Source of the DNA: Prescottella defluvii
GTDB taxonomy: Bacteria > Actinomycetota > Actinomycetes > Mycobacteriales > Mycobacteriaceae
Reading direction: 5' to 3'
DNA: 64,000 nucleotides
Assembly: GCF_000738775.1 (NCBI RefSeq)
Contig: NZ_JPOC01000020.1
Location: forward strand, 1 to 64,000
This document shows positions 34,870 to 44,653 of this stretch, piece after piece. The notes under the pieces are model-generated. The model saw only the letters and a list, made by a program, of their open reading frames with translations. It was not told where the DNA came from and did not search any database. How positions within the stretch are numbered: position 1 is the stretch's first letter; every line of letters begins with the position of its first letter. Made by a program: the position numbers and the translations under genes.

Positions 34870-35316
34870 GTGGTTGCAGCTCTGAACGAAACCTTGCTGA
34901 ACGAGGCTCGGATGCCCGCGGTGCTAGCGGATGTCCAGGCGCTCGTCGACGCGGAGGTCTCGGACAAGAAGGGTGCGTCCGGACTGGCGCTCAAGGGCGG
35001 GTACTCGGCGGTCAAGAAGGTCGGTCCGTCGATCGTCCCCGACGCCATCGAGGGTCTGCTCCCGGCGTTCGTCGCGCGGCTCGAGCCGTTCTGGCAGGAA
35101 TTCGCGGCTAGCGGTGAGGGCAGCTTCTCGGCCTTCCTGACCGCACGCAGCGACGCCGCCGCCGACGCCCTCCTGGGGGTCACCGACGAGCGCATCGAGG
35201 GCAGCGACAAGGGCGCGATCAAGAAGGTCTACTCGACCCTGCGTCCGTCGGCGAAGAAGCACGTGATCGAGGCGCTTCCGCGTCTGGGTGATGTGGTGCA
35301 GAAGCACGCGGCCTAG
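34870..35316 (+). CDS. DUF6918-type conserved hypothetical protein
   Basis: A 148-residue protein: LNETLLNEARMPAVLADVQA, LVDAEVSDKKGASGLALKGG, VKKVGPSIVPDAIEGLLPAF, then a repetitive helical C-terminal half. It looks like the actinobacterial DUF6918 family, often found near stress or storage genes; function unknown. The GTG at 34870 has GGAGG eight bases upstream. A strong hairpin follows. Confidence 0.65.
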   Translation: MVAALNETLLNEARMPAVLADVQALVDAEVSDKKGASGLALKGGYSAVKKVGPSIVPDAIEGLLPAFVARLEPFWQEFAASGEGSFSAFLTARSDAAADALLGVTDERIEGSDKGAIKKVYSTLRPSAKKHVIEALPRLGDVVQKHAA

Positions 35317-35325
35317 TCGGCCGAG

Positions 35326-35365
35326 ACAGTGGGCCCGTCCGGTGCGTACCGGGCGGGCCCACTGT
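35326..35365. terminator. Bidirectional hairpin terminator
   Basis: Two nearly perfect 18-bp arms (35326-35343 and 35348-35365) around GCGT lie between the convergent DUF6918 and siderophore-interacting genes and can serve both. Confidence 0.8.
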
Positions 35366-35378
35366 CGCCTCGGGGGTT

Positions 35379-36203
35379 TCAGTACGCCGCGTGGCCGTGG
35401 CGCCAGTATCCGGTGAACGCGATGTCGGTCTTGGGCACGTGCCGGTCCGCGACCAGGTGCCGGCGCGCGCCGGTCGCGAGTTCGCTCTCGCCGGCGACGA
35501 ACGCGTAGAGCGGCCCGTCGGGCAGGTCGGCTGCGCGCAGCGTTGCGAGGGCGAGTTCACCCGGCCGCGCCTCGGCCTCCTCGCGCACCAGCCAGTGCAC
35601 TTCGAGGTCATCGCGCACGGGCACGTCCTGCTTGTCCTCTGCATGCGGGATCTCGATGTACGCCCGGATCCGCGCGCCCGGTTCGGCCGAGCGCAGGATC
35701 CCGACGATCGCGGGCAGTGCGGACTCGTCGCCCACCAACAGGTGCCAGCGGGCGTCGGGGGTGGGGTTGTAGATGAGGCCCTCGTCGAGCAGGCCCAGCG
35801 GGTCGCCCGCCGAGCAGGTGTTGGCCCACGCCGACGCCGGTCCGAGGTCGCCGTGTGAGGCGAAGTCGATGTCGAGTTCGGGGCCGTCGCCGAAAGCTCC
35901 ACCGGTGGGGCGGAATTCGCGGACCGTGTAGTTCCGCAGGATCGGTCGCGAGTCCTTGGGGATCAGCTTGAACTGGGCGTACCAGAGGCTGCCCGCCGAA
36001 CTCGGGAGCTTGAATTCGGTCTGCCCGGTGTCCGGGATGAAAATCCGGAACCACTGGTCGAAGCCCATCGGGGTGAACCCCGCCAGGTCCGGGCCGCCGA
36101 TGGTGACGCGGATGAACGACGGGCTGACCTGCTTGGCGCCCAGCACGTGCGCCGAGACGACGGCGCGATGGTCGGGCTTGACGAACTTGGAGCGTTTGGC
36201 CAT
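35379..36203 (-). CDS. Siderophore-interacting protein (FAD-binding ferric-siderophore reductase)
   Basis: A 274-residue SIP-family reductase that releases iron from imported ferric siderophores using FAD and NAD(P)H. The FAD motif ILRNYTVREFRPTGG and the C-terminal SIP domain with WHLLVGDESALPAIVGILRS are clear. An iron box lies 25-43 bp upstream of the ATG, so expression should be repressed by the iron regulator IdeR/DtxR when iron is plentiful. It is a single-gene unit. Confidence 0.92.
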   Translation of the reverse strand: MAKRSKFVKPDHRAVVSAHVLGAKQVSPSFIRVTIGGPDLAGFTPMGFDQWFRIFIPDTGQTEFKLPSSAGSLWYAQFKLIPKDSRPILRNYTVREFRPTGGAFGDGPELDIDFASHGDLGPASAWANTCSAGDPLGLLDEGLIYNPTPDARWHLLVGDESALPAIVGILRSAEPGARIRAYIEIPHAEDKQDVPVRDDLEVHWLVREEAEARPGELALATLRAADLPDGPLYAFVAGESELATGARRHLVADRHVPKTDIAFTGYWRHGHAAY

Positions 36204-36227
36204 GGCATTCCGTCCGCGAGATCGGGT

Positions 36228-36246
36228 GGTGGTTAGCCAACCCTAA
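36228..36246 (-). promoter_or_regulatory. IdeR/DtxR iron box
   Basis: On the minus strand the 19-mer TTAGGGTTGGCTAACCACC resembles the consensus iron box TTAGGTTAGGCTAACCTAA, keeping most of the left half and the GGCTAACC core. It lies directly upstream of the siderophore-interacting protein gene, a usual IdeR target. Confidence 0.65.
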
Positions 36247-36276
36247 TGCGGAACCGTCGTGTCGTGGTCGGAGCGG

Positions 36277-36876
36277 TCAGTCCGGCCGGCCCGGACGGGT
36301 GATGCGCCGCACCGGCGGTGTCATGCCCCACTCGTCGCGGCCGAGCCGGCTCAGCGGAGCGATCCTCGCGAACTCGGGCAGTCCGTCGGCCGCGAGGGCC
36401 TCGGGGCGCACCGCGACCGCGAGGACGTCGCCCATCACCACGAACGACTCACCCACCTCGACGACCTGCCGCAACGAGCATTCGATCGCGATCGGTGACG
36501 CTGCGACCCGCCGCGGCCGAACCCGCTCACTCGCCTCGCTGACGATCCCGAGAGCCGCGAACTCGTCGGTGCCCGGCTCGTAGGGTGCCGAACTGGCGTT
36601 GACCGCGTCGACCAGCGCCTCGGTGGCCAGATTGATCACGAACTCGCCGGTCTTCTCGACATTGCGGAGGCTGTCCTTGCGGGTGACCGACGTGAACTGG
36701 ACCACCGGCGGATTCGAACTCGACACCGTGAAGAAGCTGTACGGCGCCAGGTTCGGCACCCCGTCGGCCGACAGTGTCGACACCCACGCGATCGGCCGCG
36801 GCACGATCGATGCGGTCAGTACCCGATAGAACTCGCCCGCACCGACGGTGCGCGGATCGAAGACTGTGCGTGCCAT
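36277..36876 (-). CDS. Flavin reductase family protein (DIM6/NTAB type)
   Basis: A 199-residue FMN-binding split-barrel protein: [60 protein letters not shown], with a long C-terminal part. Members reduce flavin or act on aromatic compounds with it. ATG at 36876 and ATG at 36885 are both possible. The open frame goes on through menD antisense, which is not a gene. Confidence 0.82.
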   Translation of the reverse strand: MARTVFDPRTVGAGEFYRVLTASIVPRPIAWVSTLSADGVPNLAPYSFFTVSSSNPPVVQFTSVTRKDSLRNVEKTGEFVINLATEALVDAVNASSAPYEPGTDEFAALGIVSEASERVRPRRVAASPIAIECSLRQVVEVGESFVVMGDVLAVAVRPEALAADGLPEFARIAPLSRLGRDEWGMTPPVRRITRPGRPD

Positions 36877-36951
36877 GCGGACCATCGTCGCAGTGACCGC
36901 GCACCGATGCCGACTGGGACGGCCAGCGCCGCGTCTGCCAATCTGGAAGGC

Positions 36952-38568
36952 GTGAATCCGTCCACAGCACAAGCCACCGCCGTCGTCGACGAACTGGTCC
37001 GCGGCGGGGTACGTGAGGTCGTGCTCTGCCCGGGTTCGCGCAACGCCCCGCTCGCGTTCGCGTTGCAGGCCGCCGACGCCGCCGGGCGACTGCGCCTGCA
37101 CATGCGGATCGACGAGCGCACCGCGGGCTTCCTCGCGGTGGGTCTCGCGGTCGCGGGCGGTCGGCCCGTGCCGATCGTCATGACGTCCGGCACGGCCGTC
37201 GCGAACCTCGCCCCCGCCGTCCTCGAGGCCAACTACGCGCGCGTCCCGCTGGTCGTGCTCAGCGCGAACCGGCCGTACGAGATGCTCGGCACCGGCGCCA
37301 ATCAGACGGTCGAGCAGCTCGGCCTGTTCGGCAGCCAGGTCCGCGCCACCATCAGCCTCGGTCTCGCCGAGGACGGCGAGGACCAGAACAGTCAGTGGCG
37401 CAGCGCGGTGTGCCGCGTCCTCGCCGCCGCCCGCGGCACCCGCTCCGGCAACGCCGGGCCCGTGCACTTCGACATCCCGCTGCGCGAGCCGCTCGTGCCC
37501 GACGTCCACGCGCAGGGACCGGTGCCGGAAGGCCGGCCCGACGGCGCCGCCTGGACCACCACGATGCACGCGACCCTCGACGTCCCGATGGACCTCGACA
37601 TCACCCCCGACACGGTCGTGATCTCCGGGCACGGGTCCGCCTACCGGCCCGAACTGGCGCACCTGCCGACGGTTGCCGAACCCACCGCGCCGATGCACGG
37701 CATCCCGCTGCACCCGCTGGCGCTGCCGCAGCTCAAACCCCGTCAGGCGATCATCACCGGCCGCCCCACGCTGCACCGCCCGGTGTCGAAGCTGCTCGCC
37801 GACCCGGCCGTCGCCGTGTACGCGCTCACCACCGGTCCGCGCTGGCCCGACGTCTCCGGCAACGTCCTCGCCACCGGCACCCGCGCCGTGGTGTCCGGCG
37901 AGCCCGACCCGGCGTGGATCGCGCGCTGCCGAACCCTGTCGGAGCACGGCGACAAGGCCGTGCACTCGCAGCTCGCGGCGCACCCGGACGTCACCGGCCT
38001 GCACGTCGCGGCCGCGGTGACGGCAGCATTGTCCGACGGCGACCAGTTGCTGCTCGGGGCGTCGAACCCGGTGCGTGACGCGGCCCTCGTGAGCTATCCG
38101 CGACCGGGGGTGAAGGTGCTCTCCAACAGGGGCGTCGCCGGCATCGACGGCACCGTCTCCACCGCCGTCGGCGCGGCCCTCGCGTACGAGAGCGAGGGCC
38201 GGACCGTTGCGCTGCTCGGCGACCTGACGTTCCTGCACGACGCGTCCGGCCTGCTGATCGGCACCGGCGAACCCCGTCCCGCCGACCTGACCATCGTGGT
38301 CGCCAACGACGACGGCGGCGGCATCTTCGAACTGCTCGAGCAGGGCGACCCGCAGTACGCGGGCGTGTTCGAGCGGGTCTTCGGCACCCCGCACGGCATG
38401 GACCTGGCCGCGCTGTGCGCCGCCTACCGGGTCCCGCACCGCCGGGTGAACCTGGCGGACCTGACCGCGGCCCTGACGTCGCCGGGGGAGGGCGTCCGCG
38501 TGCTCGAGGTGACCACCCAGCGGTCCGGTCTGCGCGAACTGCACGCCGCGGTACGGGCGCAGCTGTGA
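36952..38568 (+). CDS. menD: 2-succinyl-5-enolpyruvyl-6-hydroxy-3-cyclohexene-1-carboxylate synthase
   Basis: Thiamine-diphosphate enzyme for the first committed step of menaquinone synthesis, joining isochorismate and 2-oxoglutarate. The 538-residue protein starts with [35 protein letters not shown]; the conserved ThDP glutamate is in [15 protein letters not shown], and the metal-binding motif [13 protein letters not shown] plus [11 protein letters not shown] is in the C-terminal domain. The GTG at 36952 is chosen; CAATCT lies seven bases before it. Confidence 0.95.
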   Translation: MNPSTAQATAVVDELVRGGVREVVLCPGSRNAPLAFALQAADAAGRLRLHMRIDERTAGFLAVGLAVAGGRPVPIVMTSGTAVANLAPAVLEANYARVPLVVLSANRPYEMLGTGANQTVEQLGLFGSQVRATISLGLAEDGEDQNSQWRSAVCRVLAAARGTRSGNAGPVHFDIPLREPLVPDVHAQGPVPEGRPDGAAWTTTMHATLDVPMDLDITPDTVVISGHGSAYRPELAHLPTVAEPTAPMHGIPLHPLALPQLKPRQAIITGRPTLHRPVSKLLADPAVAVYALTTGPRWPDVSGNVLATGTRAVVSGEPDPAWIARCRTLSEHGDKAVHSQLAAHPDVTGLHVAAAVTAALSDGDQLLLGASNPVRDAALVSYPRPGVKVLSNRGVAGIDGTVSTAVGAALAYESEGRTVALLGDLTFLHDASGLLIGTGEPRPADLTIVVANDDGGGIFELLEQGDPQYAGVFERVFGTPHGMDLAALCAAYRVPHRRVNLADLTAALTSPGEGVRVLEVTTQRSGLRELHAAVRAQL

Positions 38569-38575
38569 GGCCGTC

Positions 38576-38998
38576 GTGAGTCCCCGCATCGCTCACCGCG
38601 TGCAGGTCGCCGTCGTCGCCGTGGCCACCGGGATCTCGGTGCTCGCGGTCCTGCTGGTGCTCGCCGCGTGGCGCAACGACCGGACCATCGAATCCGACAT
38701 GGGCACCGCCACCGCCGAGGTGCTGTCCGCCGGATCGCTGCGGTCCGCGGTCAGCTTCGTGACCCCCGACGGTGTCACCCACAACCCCAGACTGGGCGTC
38801 CTCTACCCGACCAAACTCACCGCGGGGCAGCGCATCGACGTCGAGTACGCGCGCAGCGACCCCGACCTGGTGCGGGTCGCGGGACGCGACGCCCGCGTCG
38901 CGATCGTGCCCGCCGGGTCGGTGATCGTCGTGACGTGGATCGTGGCACTGCCCGCCCTGCTGGTGCTCCGCCGGAAGGTCGACACCGAGGGTTCCTGA
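38576..38998 (+). CDS. DUF3592 domain membrane protein (Rv0556-like)
   Basis: A 140-residue protein with two membrane segments (VAVVAVATGISVLAVLLVLA and VIVVTWIVALPALLVL) and a small beta-type domain between them, GTATAEVLSAGSLRSAVSFV with DGVTHNPRLGVLYPTKLTAG, typical of DUF3592. It starts 7 bp after menD, matching Rv0556 after menD (Rv0555) in M. tuberculosis. Function unknown. Confidence 0.8.
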   Translation: MSPRIAHRVQVAVVAVATGISVLAVLLVLAAWRNDRTIESDMGTATAEVLSAGSLRSAVSFVTPDGVTHNPRLGVLYPTKLTAGQRIDVEYARSDPDLVRVAGRDARVAIVPAGSVIVVTWIVALPALLVLRRKVDTEGS

Positions 38999-39021
38999 GA
39001 AGTTCACTCAGGAAGGGTTTC

Positions 39022-39027
39022 TAAGCT
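39022..39027 (+). promoter_or_regulatory. -10 box of probable leaderless PAP2 gene
   Basis: TAAGCT ends seven bases before the ATG at 39035. Confidence 0.4.
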
Positions 39028-39034
39028 CGTCCGA

Positions 39035-39730
39035 ATGCGGAGAACTTCGGAACGCGCCGGGATGATGCTGATCGCCGCCGCGGTGCTGGTGGTGGCGCTC
39101 TACCTGCTGCGCGACGTCGGTGCGGCGATCTACCGGGCGATCGTCCCGCACACCTCCGAACTGCCGGGCGTCGAGCTGATCGCCGACGGCGGACTGCTCG
39201 TCCTCGTCGCGCTGTACGCGGTTCTCGCCGTGCAGATGTGGCGCACCCGATCCCCGCACCTCGGTGACCTGCTGATGGGCGGCTTCGGTGTCGTCGTCGC
39301 GTACGCGCTCAGCGAGGCGGTCAAGATGGTCGTCCGCGAGGACCGCCCCTGCCGGGTCGAACTCGCGCTGCCCGACTGTCCCGCCGTCGGCGACTGGTCG
39401 TTCCCGAGCAACCACACCGTCATCGCCGTCGGCATCGCGACAGCCATCGTCCTCGCGTCCGACCGGGTGCTGTCGTCGCTGCAGCGGGGTCTCGTGATCG
39501 CCCTGGCCGGCCTCATCGGCGCGGCCCGCGTCCTGCAGGGCGTGCACTACCCGCACGACGTCCTCGCCGGCGTGATCCTCGGTTCCACCGTCACCGTCGC
39601 CGTCGTCGTGATGCTCGTGCCGTGGGCGCGAGGCAAGGCGCGCACGCTGACCCGGCGTGCCCCGGCCGCGGAGGACCGCCCCCAGCCGGACCCGACCGGC
39701 GAGAACCCGGTGGCGGACGTCGACGCATGA
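39035..39730 (+). CDS. PAP2 family lipid phosphatase
   Basis: A 231-residue membrane phosphatase with all three motifs of the PAP2 superfamily: KMVVREDRP, a PSNH version of motif 2 ([14 protein letters not shown]), and [16 protein letters not shown] with the catalytic histidine and aspartate. About five membrane segments. It may dephosphorylate phosphatidate or a polyprenyl phosphate. M. tuberculosis has a mannosyltransferase gene (Rv0557) here instead. It overlaps menG by 4 nt. Confidence 0.85.
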   Translation: MRRTSERAGMMLIAAAVLVVALYLLRDVGAAIYRAIVPHTSELPGVELIADGGLLVLVALYAVLAVQMWRTRSPHLGDLLMGGFGVVVAYALSEAVKMVVREDRPCRVELALPDCPAVGDWSFPSNHTVIAVGIATAIVLASDRVLSSLQRGLVIALAGLIGAARVLQGVHYPHDVLAGVILGSTVTVAVVVMLVPWARGKARTLTRRAPAAEDRPQPDPTGENPVADVDA

Positions 39731-40452
39731 GCCGGTTGGTAGCGTCTTCCGACGTGGCAGAAACACACGGATCGCGGGCCTCGCTCGAAAAGGATCCGCA
39801 CGAGGTCGCATCCATGTTCGACGGCGTCGCGAAGCGCTACGACCTGACGAACACGATCCTGTCGTTCGGGCAGGACCGCAGCTGGCGGAAGGCGACGCGG
39901 GCGGCGCTCGATCTGAAGCCGGGGGAGCGGGTCCTCGACCTCGCCGCCGGCACCGGCGTCTCCACCGTCGAACTCGGCCGGTCCGGCGCGTGGGTGGTCG
40001 CCACCGACTTCTCGAAGGGCATGCTGCACGCCGGCCGCGGACGGCGAGTCCCGATGGTCGCGGGCGACGCGATGCACCTGCCGTACGCCGACAGCGTGTT
40101 CGACGCCGCCACCATCTCGTTCGGGCTGCGCAACGTGTCCGACTTCGACGCCGGCCTGCGCGAGATCGCGCGCGTCACCAAGCCCGGCGGCCGCCTCGTC
40201 GTCAGCGAGTTCTCCACCCCGGTGTTCGGACCGTTCCGCACCGTCTACATGGAATACCTGATGAAGGCGCTGCCGCAGGTCGCCCGCGCCGTCAGCAGCA
40301 ACCCCGACGCCTACGTCTACCTCGCCGAGTCCATCCGGGCATGGCCGACGCAGGAACAGCTCGCCGAGCGCATCGAGGCCGCGGGCTGGCGGAACGTGCA
40401 GTGGCGCAACCTCACCGGCGGCGTCGTGGCGCTGCACCGCGCCACCCGGTGA
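39727..40452 (+). CDS. menG: Demethylmenaquinone methyltransferase
   Basis: SAM-dependent UbiE/MenG methyltransferase completing menaquinone. Motifs: [56 protein letters not shown] and [20 protein letters not shown]. The ATG at 39727 (241 aa) overlaps the PAP2 stop; a GTG at 39754 (232 aa) is closer to the mycobacterial length (about 234) and has TAGCGT eight bases before it, so it may be used too. The stop codon lies inside a 24-bp tandem duplication. Confidence 0.95.
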   Translation: MSRLVASSDVAETHGSRASLEKDPHEVASMFDGVAKRYDLTNTILSFGQDRSWRKATRAALDLKPGERVLDLAAGTGVSTVELGRSGAWVVATDFSKGMLHAGRGRRVPMVAGDAMHLPYADSVFDAATISFGLRNVSDFDAGLREIARVTKPGGRLVVSEFSTPVFGPFRTVYMEYLMKALPQVARAVSSNPDAYVYLAESIRAWPTQEQLAERIEAAGWRNVQWRNLTGGVVALHRATR

Positions 40453-40485
40453 GCCCGCTCACGCGCCACCCGGTGAGCCCGCTCA
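40438..40485. repeat. 24-bp perfect tandem duplication spanning both gene ends
   Basis: Copy 1 (40438-40461) and copy 2 (40462-40485) are identical. Copy 1 carries the menG stop (40450-40452), and copy 2 ends on the menJ stop (40483-40485, minus strand). The 3' ends of two convergent genes therefore derive from one duplicated segment, a likely replication slippage. Confidence 0.9.
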
Positions 40486-41757
40486 GCTGAAGGGCTTGCG
40501 CGGATCCAGGCGCAGCGACGCGGCACCCGCCGCGCGCCATGCCCGGGCCGTGAAATCGGCGTCCTCGTCGGTGACGAGGTTGCCCATCACCCGCACCGCG
40601 ACGGTCATCATTGCGCGCGAACGCATCCCGACCGGCCCCGCCGCAGGCAGGAACCGGGCAATCGTCAGCAGTCCTGCGAGGCGGCGCGCGATCGAGAACG
40701 CGTGGCCGTACCGGTCCCGCAGGATCGTCGGCCACACATCGGTCAGGTCGTCGCTGCCCAGCACCTGCGCCACCAGGCGCCCACCCTCGAGGCCGTAGTC
40801 GATGCCCTCACCGTTGAGAGGATTCACACACGCCGCGGCGTCACCGACCAGCGCCCAGTTGCGACCGGACACCCCCGACACCGCGCCACCCATCGGCAAC
40901 AGCGCCGACGCCACCGAATGCGCCCGGCCGTCGAGGTGCCACTCCGCGCGGCGCTGGTCGGCGTACAGCTCGAGCAGCGGCCGCAGCGCACCCGGCGCGG
41001 GACGTTTGGCCGTCGCGAGCGTGCCCACACCGATGTTGACCTCGCCGGTCCCGAGCGGGAACACCCAGCCGTAACCCGGATGCAGTGCGCCGGCGTCGTC
41101 GCGCAGTTCGAGATGTGACGTGATCCACGGGTCGTCGCTGCGCGGGGAGCTCACGTACGCGCGCGCCGCCACCCCGTACGTGGTGTCGCGGTGCCACTCG
41201 CGGCCCAGTTGCTTGCCGAGCGTCGAGCGGACGCCGTCGGCGACGATCAGTTTCTCGCACGTGACGGTGTGCGTCCCGGTCGCCGTCTTCACCGTCACCG
41301 AGCGAACCCGGTCGCCGCGACGCTCGACACCCACCGCCTTGGCGCCCTGGACCATTCGGGCACCGGCGTCGACCGCGGTGAGCCGCAGCCGGTCGTCGAA
41401 CTCGGTGCGCCGCACCGCGCTGCCGACCGCGGGGAGGGCGCCGCCGGGCCACGGCAGCTCCAACTCCTGTCCCCAGCCCGTCAGGCGCAGACCCCGGTTG
41501 GTGGTGTGCCCGCGGACCCAGTCGCCCAGACCCAGGTGATCGAGTTCGGCGACCGCGCGCGGGGTCAGGCCGTCGCCGCACGTCTTGTCGCGGGGGAACG
41601 TCGCCGCGTCGACCAGCAGCACGTCACGCCCGCCGCGCGCCGCCCACGTGGCGGCGGCAGAGCCCGCGGGACCGGCACCGACGACCAGGACTTCGGTGCT
41701 CGTGGGGAGTTTCGGGGCATCGTTGGACCCAGCGGTCGGGAAATGTTCGGCCACCAC
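40483..41757 (-). CDS. menJ: Menaquinone reductase, geranylgeranyl reductase family
   Basis: FAD-dependent reductase that saturates one isoprene unit of menaquinone in mycobacteria (Rv0561c, MenJ). The 424-residue protein has the Rossmann start VLVVGAGPAGSAAATWAARG, then FPRDKTCGDGLTPRAVAEL, and the second FAD motif GRNWALVGDAAACVNPLNGE. It is divergent from the polyprenyl synthase gene, the same arrangement as Rv0561c-Rv0562. The reaction on beta-isoprene is inferred from the homologue. Confidence 0.92.
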   Translation of the reverse strand: MVAEHFPTAGSNDAPKLPTSTEVLVVGAGPAGSAAATWAARGGRDVLLVDAATFPRDKTCGDGLTPRAVAELDHLGLGDWVRGHTTNRGLRLTGWGQELELPWPGGALPAVGSAVRRTEFDDRLRLTAVDAGARMVQGAKAVGVERRGDRVRSVTVKTATGTHTVTCEKLIVADGVRSTLGKQLGREWHRDTTYGVAARAYVSSPRSDDPWITSHLELRDDAGALHPGYGWVFPLGTGEVNIGVGTLATAKRPAPGALRPLLELYADQRRAEWHLDGRAHSVASALLPMGGAVSGVSGRNWALVGDAAACVNPLNGEGIDYGLEGGRLVAQVLGSDDLTDVWPTILRDRYGHAFSIARRLAGLLTIARFLPAAGPVGMRSRAMMTVAVRVMGNLVTDEDADFTARAWRAAGAASLRLDPRKPFS

Positions 41758-41828
41758 CCCAGTATCTTCTCAGGCTGGGGGAGCGCAACGCGGTGAGGGC
41801 AGGTGGTGGTGACGGCCGGTGATACCGC

Positions 41829-41834
41829 TAGGTT
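41829..41834 (+). promoter_or_regulatory. -10 box of the polyprenyl synthase gene
   Basis: TAGGTT ends seven bases before the in-frame GTG at 41842, arguing for that start. Confidence 0.4.
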
Positions 41835-41841
41835 CACTACC

Positions 41842-42918
41842 GTGGTTACCGAGGCGTCACCGACTACAGGAATGAGTACTGACATCGTGAGCACTGAGGG
41901 GTCGGAGCGGGCAACAGGTTCGGGCACCGTCGTGGCCGGGGTCGACCTCGGCGACCAGCAGTTGGCCGACGTGGTGCGCGACGGTCTCCACCGTGTCGAG
42001 GAACTCCTGGTCAGCGAACTGTCCGACGGTGAGGACTTCCTCACCGAGGCGGCGCTGCACCTCGCGAAGGCCGGCGGCAAGCGGTTCCGTCCGCTGTTCA
42101 CCGTGCTGACCGCCCAGCTCGGGCCGAACGGGTCCGACCCGGCCGTGGTCACCGCCGCGACCGTCGTCGAACTCGTCCACCTCGCGACGCTGTACCACGA
42201 CGACGTCATGGACGAGGCGACCATGCGCCGCGGCGCACCCAGCGCCAACGCCCGCTGGGGCAACAGCATCGCGATCCTCGCCGGCGACTACCTGTTCGCG
42301 CACGCGTCGCGGCTGGTGTCCACGCTCGGCCCCGACGCCGTCCGGATCATCGCGGAGACGTTCGCGGAACTGGTCACCGGCCAGATGCGCGAGACCATCG
42401 GCGCCAAGCAGCAGCAGGATCCGGTCGAGCACTACCTCAAGGTCGTGTGGGAGAAGACCGGCTCGCTGATCGCCGCGAGCGGACGCTTCGGCGGCACCTT
42501 CTCCGGCGCCGGCGCCGACCAGATCGAGCGCCTCGAGCGCCTCGGCGACGCCGTCGGGATCGCCTTCCAGATCTCCGACGACATCATCGACATCTCCTCG
42601 GTGTCGGATCAGTCCGGCAAGACGCCGGGCACCGACCTGCGTGAGGGCGTCCACACGCTGCCCGTGCTGTACGCGCTGCGTGAGGAGGGCGCCGACGGCG
42701 ACCGGCTGCGCGAACTGCTCGACGGACCGGTCACCGACGACGCCGAGGTCGCCGAAGCGCTGACACTGCTCGAGCGGTCTCCCGGCATGACCGCGGCCAA
42801 GACGAAGCTCGCCGAGTACGCCGAGCGGGCCCGGACCGAGCTGGCCCAGCTGCCGCAGGGCCCCGCGAACGACGCGCTGCTGCGACTCGTCGAGTACACC
42901 GTCGAACGCGTCGGATGA
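41842..42918 (+). CDS. grcC1: Polyprenyl diphosphate synthase (GrcC1-like)
   Basis: All-trans polyprenyl diphosphate synthase, about 358 aa from the GTG chosen here. The aspartate-rich motifs are LYHDDVMDEA (residues 120-124) and FQISDDIIDIS (246-250), with KAGGKRFRPLF and GKTPGTDLREGVHTLPVLYA. Placement next to menJ and menG makes it the likely supplier of the menaquinone side chain. Alternative starts are at 41803 and ATG 41872. Confidence 0.92.
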   Translation: MVTEASPTTGMSTDIVSTEGSERATGSGTVVAGVDLGDQQLADVVRDGLHRVEELLVSELSDGEDFLTEAALHLAKAGGKRFRPLFTVLTAQLGPNGSDPAVVTAATVVELVHLATLYHDDVMDEATMRRGAPSANARWGNSIAILAGDYLFAHASRLVSTLGPDAVRIIAETFAELVTGQMRETIGAKQQQDPVEHYLKVVWEKTGSLIAASGRFGGTFSGAGADQIERLERLGDAVGIAFQISDDIIDISSVSDQSGKTPGTDLREGVHTLPVLYALREEGADGDRLRELLDGPVTDDAEVAEALTLLERSPGMTAAKTKLAEYAERARTELAQLPQGPANDALLRLVEYTVERVG

Positions 42919-43032
42919 CGCCTCGCTGACGTAGTCTTCGACCAGCCCGGGAACCGTCTCCCCGGGCTGGATCGTTGTTCAGGTCAGGAAGCCACGCTGG
43001 CGTCGCGGCGGTGAACAGGGAAGAGGCGAGTC

Positions 43033-43938
43033 GTGCACGGTTACGCGAACGGTGCCAAGACGTTCGGCCTGCTGGTCGGAATGTCCGCATTGATCATCTT
43101 CATCGGCTCGTTGTTCCAGAACCGCACGATCCTGATCTTCTCGATTCTCCTGGCCGTGGGCACCAATGCGTGGGCCTACTTCAACAGCGACAAGCTGGCG
43201 CTGCGGGCGATGCATGCCCAGCCCATCACCGAGGTCCAGGCACCGGTCATCTACAAGATCGTCCGGGAGCTGGCGACGGCGGCACACCAGCCGATGCCGC
43301 GTCTCTACATCAGCCCCACCGCGGCGCCCAACGCGTTCGCGACCGGACGCAACCCGCGCCACGCCGCGGTGTGCTGCACCAGCGGGATCCTCGACATCCT
43401 CGACGAGCGCGAACTGCGAGCAGTCCTCGGGCACGAACTGTCCCACGTCTACAACCGCGACATCCTGATCTCGTCGGTCGCCGGCGCGATGGCCGCGGTC
43501 ATCTCGGGACTGGCGAACATGGCGATCTTCGCGAACATGTTCGGGGGACGCGGCAACGGTCAGGGCGCCAACCCGATCGCGTTGCTGCTGGTCTCGCTCC
43601 TGGGTCCCATCGCAGCCACCGTCGTCAAGCTTGCCGTGTCCCGGTCGCGGGAGTACCAGGCCGACCAGTCCGGGGCCGAGTTGACGGGGGACCCGCTGGC
43701 GCTGGCGTCGGCGCTGCGGAAGCTCGAGCGCGGCACGCAGGCCGCGCCGCTGCCGCCTGAGCCGAAGATCGCCGCGCAGTCGCACATGATGATCGCCAAC
43801 CCGTTCCGGGCCGGCGACAAGATGAGCCGGATGTTCTCGACGCATCCGCCGATGGCGGATCGGATCGCGCGTCTGGAGAAGATGGCCGGCGGTGGCTCGC
43901 CCGACGGCGGCCTTCCCCCCACCCATCGCGAGTACTGA
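43033..43938 (+). CDS. htpX: Zinc metalloprotease HtpX
   Basis: Membrane-bound M48 peptidase for quality control of membrane proteins. Two N-terminal membrane segments are followed by the zinc motif [14 protein letters not shown] (His134, Glu135, His138), two more hydrophobic segments and the third zinc ligand region [13 protein letters not shown]. Length (301 aa) is usual. Rv0563 has the same place after Rv0562. The GTG at 43033 has GAAGAGGCG upstream. Confidence 0.95.
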   Translation: MHGYANGAKTFGLLVGMSALIIFIGSLFQNRTILIFSILLAVGTNAWAYFNSDKLALRAMHAQPITEVQAPVIYKIVRELATAAHQPMPRLYISPTAAPNAFATGRNPRHAAVCCTSGILDILDERELRAVLGHELSHVYNRDILISSVAGAMAAVISGLANMAIFANMFGGRGNGQGANPIALLLVSLLGPIAATVVKLAVSRSREYQADQSGAELTGDPLALASALRKLERGTQAAPLPPEPKIAAQSHMMIANPFRAGDKMSRMFSTHPPMADRIARLEKMAGGGSPDGGLPPTHREY

Positions 43939-43999
43939 GACCCACCGCGACCCACCGCGGCCGACTGTGGCTGGCCGTGGCCGACCGCGGCCGACGGAA

Positions 44000-44039
44000 A
44001 CGGGCCGCCACCTCCGCGTCGGCGGAAGTGACGGCCCGT
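44000..44039. terminator. Hairpin between convergent htpX and yajQ
   Basis: Arms at 44000-44017 and 44022-44039 pair with two small mismatch zones, starting ACGGGCCG and ending CGGCCCGT. It can end both transcripts. The stretch just before it (43939-43999) is a degenerate CCGCGGCC-rich low-complexity run with no gene. Confidence 0.6.
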
Positions 44040-44068
44040 GCGACGGTCCGGCGCACGGCCGGGCGGCG

Positions 44069-44560
44069 TCAGCGGTAGTTCACGAACTGCAGGGCGATAC
44101 CGAAATCCTCGCCCTTGAGCAGCGAGATGACGGCCTGCAGGTCGTCACGCTTCTTGCTGGTCACCCGGAGTTCCTCACCCTGGATCTGCGCCTTCACGCC
44201 CTTCGGGCCCTCGTCGCGGATCTTCTTCGAGATCTTCTTGGCGTTCTCGGTGCTGATGCCCTGGACCAGGGATCCGCTGAGCTTGTAGATCTTGCCGGAC
44301 TGCGCCGGCTCGCCCGCATCGAACGCCTTGAGCGAGATGTCCCGGCGGATCAGCTTCTCCTTGAAGACGTCGAGCGCGGCGTTCAGGCGCTCCTCCGTCT
44401 CGGCGGTCAGCGTGATGGTCTCCTCGCCGGACCACTCGATGCTCGCCCCGGTGTTGCGGAAGTCGAACCGGGTGCCCAGCTCCTTCGCAGCCTGATGCAG
44501 AGCGTTGTCCACCTCTTGACGATCAACCTTGCTCACCACATCGAAGGACGAATCAGCCAC
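44069..44560 (-). CDS. yajQ: YajQ family nucleotide-binding protein
   Basis: A 163-residue two-domain protein of the YajQ family; members bind cyclic di-GMP or nucleic acid. Conserved parts: [47 protein letters not shown]-like [20 protein letters not shown] and [14 protein letters not shown] at the end. Full length. Whether this actinobacterial version binds cyclic di-GMP is not known. Confidence 0.93.
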   Translation of the reverse strand: MADSSFDVVSKVDRQEVDNALHQAAKELGTRFDFRNTGASIEWSGEETITLTAETEERLNAALDVFKEKLIRRDISLKAFDAGEPAQSGKIYKLSGSLVQGISTENAKKISKKIRDEGPKGVKAQIQGEELRVTSKKRDDLQAVISLLKGEDFGIALQFVNYR

Positions 44561-44653
44561 TGCACACTCCTGAATTCTTGGCGGTAGAGCCCACCCGGAC
44601 AGCGGTGGGCTGCCCTGACGCTATCGGGTCGCTACCCCCTGTATCCACCCGGT

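Noticed and set aside
36277-38589. 770-codon open frame on the minus strand across menD
   Set aside because: Only its last 199 codons encode a recognisable protein (flavin reductase). The rest is antisense to menD, lacks domains and reflects the codon bias of GC-rich DNA.
43939-43999. Possible CRISPR-like or tandem repeat in CCGCGGCC-rich stretch
   Set aside because: Units are irregular and short with no spacers; it is low-complexity DNA next to a terminator.
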